Assembly: GCA_030652335.1 (NCBI GenBank)
Contig: JAUSAW010000013.1
Span: forward strand, 1 to 64,000
DNA from: Gammaproteobacteria bacterium
GTDB taxonomy: Bacteria; Pseudomonadota; Gammaproteobacteria; Francisellales; CACEW01
Direction: 5' to 3'
Length of the DNA: 64,000 nucleotides
The notes under the pieces were generated by a model that saw only the letters and a list, made by a program, of their open reading frames with translations, had not been told where the DNA came from and ran no database searches. Shown here piece after piece: positions 7,997 to 18,072 of the stretch (position 1 is its first letter; the number at the start of each line of letters is the position of its first letter). The translations under genes were made by a program, and so were the position numbers.

Positions 7997-8315
7997 ATAA
8001 ACTGTATTTTACTTCCACTCGGAAGAACCGATGACCTTGGTCAAGCGGTTTTTTTGTCATCCTCGCGAATCGGTAGTCCAGGTTTTATAACTGGATTCCC
8101 GCCTTCGCGGGAATGACAACGAGAAAGGCATCCCCCTCTCCCACGCTGGGAAGAGGTAAATAGCTTACGCCGCGTATAATACCTAATTTCTTTCCTTAAA
8201 AAAAGCCCAACCTGAGCAAAAACTAATAATAAGCGCTCTTTTTATCATTCTGGGTGCAAAAATTGATTCGATGGTTATAATACCCTTCAGTATAAACCTG
8301 GCAGGCAATGACTTT
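7997..8315. other. Intergenic region between tRNA-Ser and the MFS gene
   Basis: This is about 320 bp without a convincing gene. It contains a GTCATTCCCG-type palindrome at 8092-8117 and the leader of the MFS gene. An in-frame extension of that gene to 8271 lacks a ribosome site. I saw no other RNA gene here. Confidence 0.5.
8092..8117. repeat. REP-like palindrome
   Basis: TGGATTCCCGCCTTCGCGGGAATGAC is an inverted repeat (ATTCCCGC.../...GCGGGAAT). It occurs again in the opposite orientation at 18008-18033 and as a half copy at 53932-53947. Copies lie between genes, as typical REP elements do. Confidence 0.75.
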
Positions 8316-9590
8316 ATGAAGACTACAACCTTTACTCGAATTCAACCTTGGCTTGTGGTTTTTTCGGCGGCCTTGTTCTTTTTATTTGAATTTATCAATA
8401 TGAATAGCTTTAACGCCTTAAACGATGATTTGCGCCAGTCATTTAATGTGACCGCTTTGCAAATCAGCAATTTATCCGCGATGTACTTTTATGCCAATGT
8501 ACTATTTTTAATTCCGGTTGGGTTATGCTTAGATCGCCTGTCCACTCGCAAAATGCTATTAATTGCCATGACGGTATGTATTGCCAGCACCTTTGCATTT
8601 GCAGCGACTCATAACTTTGTAATCGCTCAGATTTGCCGATTTGTAACAGGCATGGGCAGCACCTTATGTTTATTAAGCTGCGCACAATTGACCTCCCGCT
8701 GGTTTCCACCCCGATTATCTGGTCTCGTTATTGGTTTAGTCGTGACCATGGCGATGATGGGCGGGATGATCGCCCAACAAATTGCGCTGCTCACCCAGCT
8801 ATTGGGCTCTTGGCGCTACACTCTCGATATTATCGCCTGCATCGGCATAGTTTTTTTGATTATTATCTGGGTTTTTGTACGTGATTACCCTAGCAATACC
8901 GAGTCCATTCATAACAAAGAACATCAGGTTTTGCATAACATGGGTTTTTGGAAAAGCTTTGGTCAAGCCCTTAGCAATAAACAAACCTGGTTTGCGGGCC
9001 TCTATACTAACCTTATGACTATCCCCGTTATCGTATTAGGCGCGCTCTGGGGTAAAGATTATTTAATTCAATTGCACAATCTACCCTCCAATCAAGCTGC
9101 CAACGTATCCTCAATGATATTTTTAGGCATGATTATAGGCTCGCCTTTAAGCGGCTTTATCTCAGATAGATTATGTCGCCGTAAGATGCCTATGGTAATA
9201 GGGGCTATCTTGACCTTAGCAACCGCCCTAGTAATACTATATGACCATACCTTAGACTATGAAACCTTGTTAAGCCTGTTTTTCTTGCTTGGTTTATTTA
9301 CAGGCACTCAAATTATTACCTTCCCATTAATAATTGAAAGCAACCCAAGCTATCTAACCGGCAGTAGTGAAGGCTTAAGTGCGACGCTTATTATGTCTTG
9401 CGGGGCGATCTTTCAACCTTTGTTTGGTTATATTTTACAACGCAATTGGTCGGGCCAAATGCTAAATGGGGTGGCGACTTATAGCGATAGCGCCTATCAA
9501 CATGCAGCTTTAATCCTGCCCTTCGCTTTTGCAGTCAGCATCTTGCTGGCCTGCTTAATTAAAGAAACCTATTGTAAATCCATCTATTAA
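8316..9590 (+). CDS. MFS transporter, Pht-like
   Basis: This is a major facilitator carrier of about 424 residues and 12 predicted membrane helices in the inner membrane. The start chosen is the ATG 9 bases after GGCAGG. It has the cytoplasmic loop motif between helices 2 and 3 (GLCLDRLSTRKMLL) and SRWFPP after helix 4, features it shares with the carrier at 62236. Legionella and Coxiella hold many such carriers, some importing amino acids or nucleosides from the host (Pht family). The substrate cannot be read from sequence. The permease gene follows 8 bp downstream. Confidence 0.85.
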   Translation: MKTTTFTRIQPWLVVFSAALFFLFEFINMNSFNALNDDLRQSFNVTALQISNLSAMYFYANVLFLIPVGLCLDRLSTRKMLLIAMTVCIASTFAFAATHNFVIAQICRFVTGMGSTLCLLSCAQLTSRWFPPRLSGLVIGLVVTMAMMGGMIAQQIALLTQLLGSWRYTLDIIACIGIVFLIIIWVFVRDYPSNTESIHNKEHQVLHNMGFWKSFGQALSNKQTWFAGLYTNLMTIPVIVLGALWGKDYLIQLHNLPSNQAANVSSMIFLGMIIGSPLSGFISDRLCRRKMPMVIGAILTLATALVILYDHTLDYETLLSLFFLLGLFTGTQIITFPLIIESNPSYLTGSSEGLSATLIMSCGAIFQPLFGYILQRNWSGQMLNGVATYSDSAYQHAALILPFAFAVSILLACLIKETYCKSIY

Positions 9591-9598
9591 GGCTACAT

Positions 9599-10813
9599 AT
9601 GAGTCGTTCTATTCAGGTTATCGGCAGCACATTAATTTTAATCGGCACAGCAATTGGCGCGGGGATGTTAGCCCTGCCCTTAATTTCGGCCCAGGCAGGT
9701 TTTATTCCGGCTTTGATTTTATTGGTTGGCATTTGGGGCTTAATGACTATGACCGCCCTATTGGTTTTAGAGGTCAATCTGGCCTTTCCTGTTAATAAGA
9801 ATAATTTTAATACCATGGCAATGGAAACGCTTGGGCCTGTCGGTCGATTCGTCGCCTGGCTAACCTGTCTATTATTGCTATACGCCCTTACATCAGCTTA
9901 TATCGCTGGAAATGCTTCACTGTTTGCTCAGGCTTCACAGACCTTTTTGCATAAATCTTTGCCATTGCCTGCCAATGCGATTTTATTTACCGCTGTATTT
10001 GGTGGCGCGGTATTTTTAAGCACTCGCAGCGTGGATATAGTTAATCGTTGGTTAATTTCGATTAAGGGACTGACCCTGGTTTTAGTGCTGATATTGCTGC
10101 TTCCACATGTGAATATGCAACAGCTTATCGAGCAACCGGGGCATGCTAAATACTTATGGGCGGCGGCCCCGATATTTTTAACCTCATTTGGCTTTCATAC
10201 CGTTATTCCAAGCTTAAGCAGCTATCTCAATAAAGAGGCTAAAACGCTTAAAAATATTATAGTGGTCGGCGCGACTATTCCCTTGGTCATCTATTGCTTA
10301 TGGCTCATCTGTACCTTAGGCATTATTCCTTTGGTTGGCAGCAATAGCTTTGCCCAAATTGCCGCTCATCATAATTCAGTGGGCGACTTTATTGGCACCT
10401 TAGATACCATCGTCAATAGTCATTGGGTTACGGCTGGCGTAGATGGCTTTTCTAATATCGCCATGACCACTTCGTTTTTAGGTGTGACTTTGGGGCTATT
10501 TGACTTTTTAGCCGAGGGTTTTAAACGTAAAGACCATAGATTGGGCCGAGCTCAAACGGCTATATTAACCTTTATTCCGCCCTTGGCTTTTGCCATTTAT
10601 TATCCTAAAGGTTTTATTATGGCCCTAGGATATGGCGCTATTTTCGTGGCTATTTTGGAAATTATCCTTCCGGTGTTAATGGTCTATCGCTTGCGTAAAA
10701 GCACTGTGTTGCACTCGACTTACCGTGCGCCGATTGGCAATGGTTTAATGCTGCTTATTTTAGTAGCCGGCTTTGTATTAATAGGCATACAGCTTGTTAG
10801 TTCGTTTCGCTAG
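9599..10813 (+). CDS. tyrP: Aromatic amino acid permease (TyrP/Mtr family)
   Basis: This 404-residue inner-membrane protein of the HAAAP family has about 11 membrane helices. The start of helix 1 is diagnostic (ILIGTAIGAGMLALPLISAQAGF), as is the SFGFHTVIPSL segment in the middle. Members import tyrosine or tryptophan with protons. AAGG lies 6 bases before the ATG, and the spacing to the upstream MFS gene (8 bp) suggests one operon for nutrient uptake. Tyrosine versus tryptophan specificity is uncertain. Confidence 0.88.
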   Translation: MSRSIQVIGSTLILIGTAIGAGMLALPLISAQAGFIPALILLVGIWGLMTMTALLVLEVNLAFPVNKNNFNTMAMETLGPVGRFVAWLTCLLLLYALTSAYIAGNASLFAQASQTFLHKSLPLPANAILFTAVFGGAVFLSTRSVDIVNRWLISIKGLTLVLVLILLLPHVNMQQLIEQPGHAKYLWAAAPIFLTSFGFHTVIPSLSSYLNKEAKTLKNIIVVGATIPLVIYCLWLICTLGIIPLVGSNSFAQIAAHHNSVGDFIGTLDTIVNSHWVTAGVDGFSNIAMTTSFLGVTLGLFDFLAEGFKRKDHRLGRAQTAILTFIPPLAFAIYYPKGFIMALGYGAIFVAILEIILPVLMVYRLRKSTVLHSTYRAPIGNGLMLLILVAGFVLIGIQLVSSFR

Positions 10814-10855
10814 CCGAATGGTGTTCTTGCTGGCGCAAGCATAGTTGGTTATATT

Positions 10856-12706
10856 GTGATCTCATGCTTTAACTATAATGGTGCTCTCTTGAATACTGCA
10901 AATGAAAATCGCCCCCTTAATGCCGACGCTTTATCGGTATTGCGGCATACTTTTGGCTTTAATAGCTTTCGTTCTCTGCAAGGCGATATTATCGAGCGAG
11001 TCATCGCAGGTGAAGATAATTTCGTATTGATGCCAACAGGTGGCGGTAAATCATTATGCTATCAGATTCCAGCGCTAGTGAGACCTGGCGTGGCTATCAT
11101 AGTATCTCCCTTGATCTCATTGATGCAGGATCAGGTTCAAGCGCTTAAGGCCAATGGCGTGGCGGCTGAATTTTATAATTCTTCGCTTAGCAGTAACGAT
11201 GCTAAACGTGTTTTAGCCCAGCTACACAATAATGAATTAAATCTGTTGTATGTGGCTCCCGAGCGTTTAATGACTGAAGGGTTTTTAGCGCGATTGGATG
11301 AGATCGACATCGCCCTGTTTGCTATCGATGAGGCGCACTGCGTCTCTCAATGGGGGCATGACTTTCGCCCAGAATACTTATCGATGGGTAAACTTAAATC
11401 GCTTTACCCTAGCGTGCCTATTATTGCCTTGACGGCGACGGCTGACAAACAAACCCGCAATGACATTTTGCAACGCCTAGGATTGCAACATGCCGCTGTG
11501 CATATAGCCAGTTTCAATCGACCCAATATTCGCTATACCGTGCTTGAGAAGCAAAAACCTTTTAATCAACTTAGCCATTTTTTAAAGCAATATCAGGATC
11601 AAGCGGGCATTATTTATTGCCTGAGCCGCAAACGAGTAGAAGAACTTAGCGCCAAATTACAGAAAGCCGGATTTTCAGCCCTGCCTTATCACGCCGGCTT
11701 GCCCGCAGAGCAACGTCAAAAAAATCAGGATGCCTTTAGGCGTGATGAAGTCAATATCATGGTTGCCACCGTGGCCTTTGGTATGGGGATCGATAAACCG
11801 AATGTGCGATTTGTAGTGCATTATGATTTACCTAAAAATATTGAGGGGTATTATCAAGAAACCGGGCGGGCTGGGCGAGATGGATTGCCTGCCGAGGCGC
11901 TGTTGCTATATGGACTGGGCGACACTATCCTTGTTAAGGCTTTAATTGAAAACAATCAAAATCCAGAGCAAAAACGCGTTGAATTGCATAAGCTCAATTG
12001 CATGACGGCCTTTGCCGAAGCACTCACCTGCCGGCGTCGGGTTTTGCTTAATTATTTCAATGAGCAGCTGGCTGATAATTGCGGCAACTGTGATATTTGC
12101 TTAAACCCACCCGAAACCTATGATGCCACCGTTCATGCGCAAAAAGCCCTGTCCTGTGTATATCGTTTAAACCAGCGCTTTGGGGTCAGTTACGTTATCG
12201 ATGTACTAAGAGGCAAAGATAACGAAAGGATTAAGCATTTGGCTCATGACACCCTGTCCACCTATGGGATAGGTAAAGATTTAAGCCAGGAGGAATGGCA
12301 TAGTTTATTCCGTCAGCTTATTCATCTAGGCTTGCTCGAGCAAGATATCGCTCATTATTCCATATTGCTATTAGGTAATGAGGCTAAAGAGGTGTTGCGT
12401 AACGAGAGGCAGCTAATCTTAGCTAAACCGCGCTTTAAAGCCATGGCGCCTAAAAAGACGACTAAAAAATCAGCAACTGAGCATCTGGACTATGATCATG
12501 AGCTATTTGAGCGCTTGCGACAATTACGCAAATCATTTGCTCAAAAACTGTCGGTACCGCCCTTCGTGATCTTTAGCGATGCAAGCCTGATGCATATGGC
12601 CGCAGATAAGCCTAAAACGGTGGAAGAATTTTTAGCGGTGCACGGCGTCGGTCAGAAAAAACTAGAAAACTTTGGTGAAGATTTCTTAAAAGCCATTGCA
12701 GATTAA
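10856..12706 (+). CDS. recQ: ATP-dependent DNA helicase RecQ
   Basis: This 616-residue protein has the full RecQ layout. The helicase core has Walker A MPTGGGKS near residue 60 and DEAH in FAIDEAHCVSQWGHDFRPEY near 158. The motif VI segment is QETGRAGRDG. The zinc-binding cysteines are in NCGNCDICL, followed by the winged-helix region and a C-terminal HRDC domain (VEEFLAVHGVGQKKLENFG). RecQ unwinds 3'-5' in the RecF recombination pathway. The GTG start has no strong ribosome site; a TTG at 10889 is an alternative. Confidence 0.96.
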   Translation: MISCFNYNGALLNTANENRPLNADALSVLRHTFGFNSFRSLQGDIIERVIAGEDNFVLMPTGGGKSLCYQIPALVRPGVAIIVSPLISLMQDQVQALKANGVAAEFYNSSLSSNDAKRVLAQLHNNELNLLYVAPERLMTEGFLARLDEIDIALFAIDEAHCVSQWGHDFRPEYLSMGKLKSLYPSVPIIALTATADKQTRNDILQRLGLQHAAVHIASFNRPNIRYTVLEKQKPFNQLSHFLKQYQDQAGIIYCLSRKRVEELSAKLQKAGFSALPYHAGLPAEQRQKNQDAFRRDEVNIMVATVAFGMGIDKPNVRFVVHYDLPKNIEGYYQETGRAGRDGLPAEALLLYGLGDTILVKALIENNQNPEQKRVELHKLNCMTAFAEALTCRRRVLLNYFNEQLADNCGNCDICLNPPETYDATVHAQKALSCVYRLNQRFGVSYVIDVLRGKDNERIKHLAHDTLSTYGIGKDLSQEEWHSLFRQLIHLGLLEQDIAHYSILLLGNEAKEVLRNERQLILAKPRFKAMAPKKTTKKSATEHLDYDHELFERLRQLRKSFAQKLSVPPFVIFSDASLMHMAADKPKTVEEFLAVHGVGQKKLENFGEDFLKAIAD

Positions 12707-12718
12707 ATACCAACAGCC

Positions 12719-15700
12719 TTAGTGCTTAAGCCTAGCCTTATTTTTTGATAATAAGCTATAGGCGACCGGCACGACAAATAGCGAAAAGAACGTTCCCACT
12801 AGTAATCCGGCGACGATGACCCAGCCAATTTGTTCACGGCCATTTGCATCGGTGCCGGTGGCGAATAGTAGTGGAATGGCGCCTAATACCATGGTGGCGG
12901 TGGTCATTAAGATTGGGCGTAGGCGAATACTCGCGGCTTGAATCAAAGCCTCATTCAATTCCATGCCTTCTGAGCGAAGCTGATTAGCAAACTGAGTAAT
13001 CAATACTCCATGCTTAGAGACCAGGCCGATTAAAGTCACTAAGCCAATACCGGTATACATATTAAGTGAGCCACCAGTAAGCCTTAAGGCCACTAAGGCG
13101 CCGGTAATACAAAGCGGTATGGTTAGTAAAATTATCAATGGATCGATAAAGCTTTCAAATAAGGCCGCCAGCACCAAATAAATAAATAGAATGCCGAGCA
13201 TAAAGAGTAGATTTAAACTCTGACCGTTCTGCAGCATGTTTCTAGCGTCTCCACCAAATACGATTTGCATGCCACTTGGCAGGGTATTTTTTGCGATGGC
13301 TTGAATCGCATCCACTACCTGCCCCATGGTATAACCTGGGTTAATATTCGCATCCACCTCGCCTGCTCGCAATTGATTGATATGAAAGCGATCAGACAAA
13401 TCTAATGAAGTAGTAATGGTGACAAATCGAGATGCAGGTATCAAAGCCCCGGTATTCGATTTAACATAAATTTTATTTAGTATGCTAAGGTCGGTTAAAT
13501 CACTTTTAGCTAATTGCAATATTATGGGATAACCCTGGCCGCCCGCCTGATACTGGCTCACCAAGGTTTTCCCTCCTAACATAGTAGAAATTGCATCGGT
13601 TAAATCGCTGATATTGACGCCTAATTCAGCCACTAAATTTCGATTAATACTCAAATTATAGGATTGGCTATTAAACTGCAAATCGTTATTAAGATTGCTT
13701 AAGCCAGGGTAGCTATTGAGCTGAACGATTAAATTATCGATGGCTTGACTAATATCTTGGAAACTTCCTAAACCCGTTACATAGAAAAATAAATTACCTT
13801 TCTGACTAGATGAACTATTAGAGTTGGCATCTATAACCGTGGCAGCCCCTGATAAAGCTGGGGTCTGATTTAATAAGGCATTGATAGAGGCCACAATTTG
13901 ATCATTGGTTTCCTTGCGCTGATTTTGTGGTGTTAGCTGTAAAAAATTATAGCTAAGATTGCTTGGATTGCTCCTGCCGCCTATATAAGTAAAGCTGTTC
14001 ATCACCGAAGGGTTGCTGGTAATTTTCTGCATGAATGCAGTGTTAGGTGCCTGCATCATCTCTTGGCTAGCCGTTGCTGGCCCTGTCAGTATCATGCGGA
14101 TAAAATTCAATTCGCTTTTTGGCAACAAATTGGAAGGCAGTTTATAAAAATTATAGCCACCCAAACTTAATATAATAAAAAATATAATGATGCAGGTTTT
14201 GCGATGATTCAACACCCAGGCTAAGGCTACACGATAACGATCGCGCAGAGCATTAGTAAAATTATTTAAACCGTTTTCATAGCGTGAAGGCTTATGCACC
14301 TTAATAATATGCGCGCACATCATAGGCGATAGACTTAGCGCTAAAAAGCCTGAAATTAATACACAACCTGCCAGGGTAAAGGCAAATTCTTTAAAGTAGA
14401 TAGCTGCCATACCTGCCGGTAATAATCCTGCTGGGGCATAAACAGCTACTAGACAGATGGTAATACCGATGATGGCAAAACTGATTTCATTGATGCTTCT
14501 TTTAGATGCGGCTAAGGGGCTTAATCCAGATTCAATATGCCGATAGCAATTTTCTAATACCACGATAGCATCATCTACCACTAAACCCACCGCCAATACT
14601 AAAGCCAATAAGGTCATTACATTAATGCTAAAGCCAAATACCAGCATAATGGCAAATGCGGCAGTTAAAGAAATAGGTATGGTGACGATTGGAATTAATG
14701 TGGCGCGCCAATTGCCCAAACAAATTAAGGTAATGGCAATGACTAAGAAAATCGCCTCAATGATACTTAAAAAGACTTCATGAATAGCATCTTGTAATGG
14801 CTGGCCTAAATCGAAAATAACCTCTGCCTTCATGCCATCGGGAAAGCTTTGAGATAATTGTTGCATCAGCACTTTGGCAGCCGCCGCAGTCGCCATAGGG
14901 TTAGCATCATCGGACGGTTGAATACCAAAGTCAATTCCAGGCTTACCATTAATTTGAGTAGACCATCCACCAACATAGTCTAAACCAAAATTTACCGTAG
15001 CAACGTTACTTAAACGAATTAGCCTGCTATTGCTATTACTGATGACTAAATTTTGAAAGGCATTTATATCAGGCAAACTAATACTGGCATTAACAGGCAA
15101 AGTTTGATTTTTATTAAATACCTGCCCTGCCGAAAAAGAAGTATTGTTATTTTCTAAGGCCAATTCGATATCACTTACCGTAATACCCATCGAGGCCATT
15201 TTCATAGGCTGCAAGGAGACAACCAAGGCTTGATTAGGGGATTCGACATACGCTTGCGCTACCCCAGGTATTTGTTGAAATCGATTGACGATAAAACTAT
15301 TAGCATAGTCGACTAACTGTTCGAGGGTTAAATTGGGATCGGTAATGCCAAAATCCATTAACTCAGAATCATCATTACTGATTTGGACCTGTGGTTTTTC
15401 AGCGGCCAAAGGCAGATTAGTCTCTGAAATCTCTTGCATGACTTGAGATTGAGCAACAATAAATTGCTCTTCACTTAAGGAGTTAAAATCGAGAGTGATT
15501 CGGCTTACACTTTGCGATGACTGAGAACGCATCGAATCAAGATTAGGAGTAGCCGCTAAACTGGATTCTAAATTTTGCGTAACCGTTTGCTCGATTAAAG
15601 CTGGTGAGGCTCCAGTATAATTTGTTATGACTATAAGATGTGGTTTAAATACTAGTGGCTGAAACCTAATTTCAAGCAATTGAAAACTTAACACGCCTAA

Positions 15701-15769
15701 AATAATCAAAATTAAGCTTAATACAACGGTAAAGACCGGCCGCTTTATACAGAGTTGCGAAAACTTCAT
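12719..15769 (-). CDS. RND multidrug efflux permease (AcrB/MdtB-type)
   Basis: This 1016-residue inner-membrane pump has the two-fold RND topology: helix 1 at the start (CIKRPVFTVVLSLILI), a large periplasmic loop, helices 2-6 with the proton-relay Asp pair in VGLVVDDAIVVLENCYRHIE, a second loop and helices 8-12. It exports hydrophobic compounds using proton influx. It overlaps the adaptor gene by 4 bp (ATGA), so they form an operon. No outer-membrane factor gene is nearby, so a TolC homologue elsewhere must complete the pump. Substrates unknown. Confidence 0.93.
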   Translation of the reverse strand: MKFSQLCIKRPVFTVVLSLILIILGVLSFQLLEIRFQPLVFKPHLIVITNYTGASPALIEQTVTQNLESSLAATPNLDSMRSQSSQSVSRITLDFNSLSEEQFIVAQSQVMQEISETNLPLAAEKPQVQISNDDSELMDFGITDPNLTLEQLVDYANSFIVNRFQQIPGVAQAYVESPNQALVVSLQPMKMASMGITVSDIELALENNNTSFSAGQVFNKNQTLPVNASISLPDINAFQNLVISNSNSRLIRLSNVATVNFGLDYVGGWSTQINGKPGIDFGIQPSDDANPMATAAAAKVLMQQLSQSFPDGMKAEVIFDLGQPLQDAIHEVFLSIIEAIFLVIAITLICLGNWRATLIPIVTIPISLTAAFAIMLVFGFSINVMTLLALVLAVGLVVDDAIVVLENCYRHIESGLSPLAASKRSINEISFAIIGITICLVAVYAPAGLLPAGMAAIYFKEFAFTLAGCVLISGFLALSLSPMMCAHIIKVHKPSRYENGLNNFTNALRDRYRVALAWVLNHRKTCIIIFFIILSLGGYNFYKLPSNLLPKSELNFIRMILTGPATASQEMMQAPNTAFMQKITSNPSVMNSFTYIGGRSNPSNLSYNFLQLTPQNQRKETNDQIVASINALLNQTPALSGAATVIDANSNSSSSQKGNLFFYVTGLGSFQDISQAIDNLIVQLNSYPGLSNLNNDLQFNSQSYNLSINRNLVAELGVNISDLTDAISTMLGGKTLVSQYQAGGQGYPIILQLAKSDLTDLSILNKIYVKSNTGALIPASRFVTITTSLDLSDRFHINQLRAGEVDANINPGYTMGQVVDAIQAIAKNTLPSGMQIVFGGDARNMLQNGQSLNLLFMLGILFIYLVLAALFESFIDPLIILLTIPLCITGALVALRLTGGSLNMYTGIGLVTLIGLVSKHGVLITQFANQLRSEGMELNEALIQAASIRLRPILMTTATMVLGAIPLLFATGTDANGREQIGWVIVAGLLVGTFFSLFVVPVAYSLLSKNKARLKH

Positions 15770-16815
15770 GAGGAAGTCACTATATTAACGCTAGCGCCAG
15801 GTTTTACTTTTTGTTGCCCTTCTGAAATCACAGCTTGACCGGCTGTTAAACCACCCAGGACTTCTACCCATTGATTATATTGCTGACCGATAACGATAAA
15901 GGCTTCAGCTACTTTATTATCTTTTACAATATAGACGCCATACCCTGATACTTCTGGAATTAAGCTAATCGCTGGGATAGCCAAGACTTTGTGGATAGGC
16001 GCTAATATATGCACCACCGACATTAACATACCGGGAGAAAGTGTATCATCTACATTAGGGACTTTGGCTCGAACGGTAAAAGTGCGGTTTACGGAGTCTA
16101 TCTGCGGTGAGATATAATTGACCGTCGCATTAAACGTTTTGCTAGGATATACATCGGTTTTCATCTGTATCGCCTGCCCTACCTTGGCATAAGCAAAATC
16201 GGTTTCGGGCAGCACGTATTCGATAACGATATTTTCAAGGTTTACGATCGGCACCAGGTCAGTGCCTACCTGTACAAAGCTACCTAGCGCTAAATTGGTA
16301 GTACCTAATTTACCATCGAAGGGGGCGGTAATTTTAGTTTCGGCTAAGTTTTCCTGGGCTTGCTTAAAGACAGCCTGAGCTTGTTTGTAAGTACTTTCTA
16401 CTAAGTCGTAGGCAGACTGTGAAATGACCGTGCCAGGCTGCTTGGCTAAAATTTGATAACGGCGGTATTGCTCTTTAGCCTGTAAATAGGCCGCTTGAGC
16501 CTTTGATAACGCAGCTTGTTGCTGCACATTATCCAAAGTAAATAGCAAGTCGCCCTTTTTCACCTGTTGACCGCTAGCAAAATAAATCCCGGTTACTATT
16601 CCTACTTGCTGAGCTTCGAGAGTAGTTGACTGAGGCGCGAGTAGTGTCCCCATGGCATTTGCCACGATGGGAATATTTTGCACCCGAGCTACCGTGGTGG
16701 ACACTGCCATGGTAGGAGGAATAATAACTAGTGGCGTTTGTGACTGATAATAGTAATATCCTACTCCTACCGCTATCACTAGTATCACCGCTGCCGCGAT
16801 CCACTTCTTTTTCAT
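15766..16815 (-). CDS. RND periplasmic adaptor (membrane fusion protein)
   Basis: This 349-residue protein has an N-terminal signal anchor (KKKWIAAAVILVIAVGVGYYYY). A lipoyl/barrel-sandwich part follows (GTLLAPQSTTLEAQQVGIV, FASGQQVKKGDLLFTLD). Next come an alpha-hairpin rich in Ala/Gln (AALSKAQAAYLQAKEQYRRY) and beta-barrel and membrane-proximal parts (GKLGTTNLALGSFVQVGTDL). This is the MdtA/MexE pattern. It links the RND permease to an outer-membrane channel. It is the first gene of the two-gene pump operon. Confidence 0.92.
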   Translation of the reverse strand: MKKKWIAAAVILVIAVGVGYYYYQSQTPLVIIPPTMAVSTTVARVQNIPIVANAMGTLLAPQSTTLEAQQVGIVTGIYFASGQQVKKGDLLFTLDNVQQQAALSKAQAAYLQAKEQYRRYQILAKQPGTVISQSAYDLVESTYKQAQAVFKQAQENLAETKITAPFDGKLGTTNLALGSFVQVGTDLVPIVNLENIVIEYVLPETDFAYAKVGQAIQMKTDVYPSKTFNATVNYISPQIDSVNRTFTVRAKVPNVDDTLSPGMLMSVVHILAPIHKVLAIPAISLIPEVSGYGVYIVKDNKVAEAFIVIGQQYNQWVEVLGGLTAGQAVISEGQQKVKPGASVNIVTSS

Positions 16816-16988
16816 ATCACTCGCCTACCGTGCATTTTTATGAATTATAGGTCAAAATCATTAACAAAACGACAGCCATTTCGTTACGCGTGAGGGATTT
16901 TAAGGGGAGAGATGCGCTTCTCTCACCTTAATGTAAGCACGAATTCACTTCGAGCGCAGCATTAAATCTCGGGAAGAAATTTCGCTAT

Positions 16989-17960
16989 TTATAGCGGAAT
17001 TTCTGGTAAAACGAGCTTCTTTAACAGTTCGATATGAGCATGACTCACATTTAAGGCGGGAATATAATGAAATTCTTGTCCACCGTTTTCAATAAAGATA
17101 TCCCGATTTTGCATGGCGATCTCCTCTAGTGTCTCCAAGCAATCCGATGGAAAACCGGGGCAGACTACATGAATATTTTTTATCCCATCGGCTGGCAAAC
17201 TTGCCATAGTCTTATCGGTATAGGGCTGCAACCATGGCTCGACGCCTAGCCTCGACTGAAAGGTTATTTGCCACTCTTTGCTATCGAGCTTGAGCAAGGC
17301 AGCAATTTTAGTGGCCGTGCCTATGCATTGATCATAATAAGGATCGCCCTTATCGACATAGGACTGCGGCAGACCATGAAATGACATCAGTAATTTGTCA
17401 GGCTTGCCATGCTCAGCCCAAAACTTCGAAATACTATCGGCCACAGTCTGTAAATAGAGGGGGTCATCGTAATAGGTATGGATACATTGCATAACAGGAG
17501 GCTTAGGCCATAAGACCAACAATCTGCCAATCTCATCATAAGTACTGGCGGTTGTCGTCATCGAGTATTGGGGATAGAGAGGGAGCACTACAATCTTGTT
17601 CACTCCTGATTTATAAAGCTCTAGCATCGCCTCGGCTAAACTTGGCCTGCCATAACGCATACCCAATACCACATGGTAATTTTCACCCAGCTCCGCTTGC
17701 AGCAGCTTAACCTGCTGCTTGCTATACACCAATAAAGGCGAGCCTTCTGCCATCCAAATCTTTTGATAGGCATGGGCGGAACGCTTAGGGCGAATTCGTA
17801 AGATAATACCGTGCAAAATCGGCCACCATAGCCAAGTAGGCTTTGTAATAACGCGCTTATCGCTTAAAAACTGTGCCAGGTATTTGCGCACTGCTTTTGG
17901 GGTAGGAGCCTCTGGAGTGCCGAGGTTTGAAACTAAGATACCGATTTTAGGAGCGCTCAT
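16989..17960 (-). CDS. hemH: Ferrochelatase
   Basis: This 323-residue enzyme inserts Fe2+ into protoporphyrin IX, the last step of haem synthesis. Signatures are GILVSNLGTPEAPTPKAVRKYL at the start, the active-site SFHGLPQSYVDKGDPY with the catalytic His, and CPGFPSDCLETLEE near the end. Length is normal. It lies 97 bp after hemE on the same strand. The spacer holds two dispersed repeats. The 173-bp downstream gap contains an imperfect hairpin (AAGGGGAGAGA / TCTCTCACCTT near 16895-16925) without a clear T run. Confidence 0.95.
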   Translation of the reverse strand: MSAPKIGILVSNLGTPEAPTPKAVRKYLAQFLSDKRVITKPTWLWWPILHGIILRIRPKRSAHAYQKIWMAEGSPLLVYSKQQVKLLQAELGENYHVVLGMRYGRPSLAEAMLELYKSGVNKIVVLPLYPQYSMTTTASTYDEIGRLLVLWPKPPVMQCIHTYYDDPLYLQTVADSISKFWAEHGKPDKLLMSFHGLPQSYVDKGDPYYDQCIGTATKIAALLKLDSKEWQITFQSRLGVEPWLQPYTDKTMASLPADGIKNIHVVCPGFPSDCLETLEEIAMQNRDIFIENGGQEFHYIPALNVSHAHIELLKKLVLPEIPL

Positions 17961-18007
17961 AAATAAAATTACCTTTTTTAAATAGTCATTCTCAAACGAT
18001 TTATAGT

Positions 18008-18033
18008 GTCATTCCCGCGAAAGCGGGAATCCA
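18008..18033. repeat. REP-like palindrome
   Basis: GTCATTCCCGCGAAAGCGGGAATCCA is a near-perfect inverted repeat between hemE and hemH. It is the reverse-orientation relative of 8092-8117 and a relative of the half copy at 53932. Confidence 0.8.
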
Positions 18034-18044
18034 GAAATTAAAAA

Positions 18045-18072
18045 CCTGGGTCCCCGATCAAGTCGAGGACGA
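18045..18072. repeat. Dispersed repeat overlapping the hemE stop
   Basis: CCTGGGTCCCCGATCAAGTCGAGGACGA resembles 57553-57584 (CCTGGGTTCCCGATCAAGCC...). The hemE stop codon (18058-18060) and its last codons fall inside this element, so the end of HemE is repeat-derived. Confidence 0.65.

Noticed and set aside
8464..8984. Minus-strand and shifted frames in the first MFS gene
   Set aside because: They are shadows of a strongly coding membrane protein with conserved motifs in the chosen frame.
16890..16930. Hairpin between hemH and the RND adaptor as terminator
   Set aside because: An imperfect 11-bp stem exists but no T run follows on either strand, so it is not called as a terminator.
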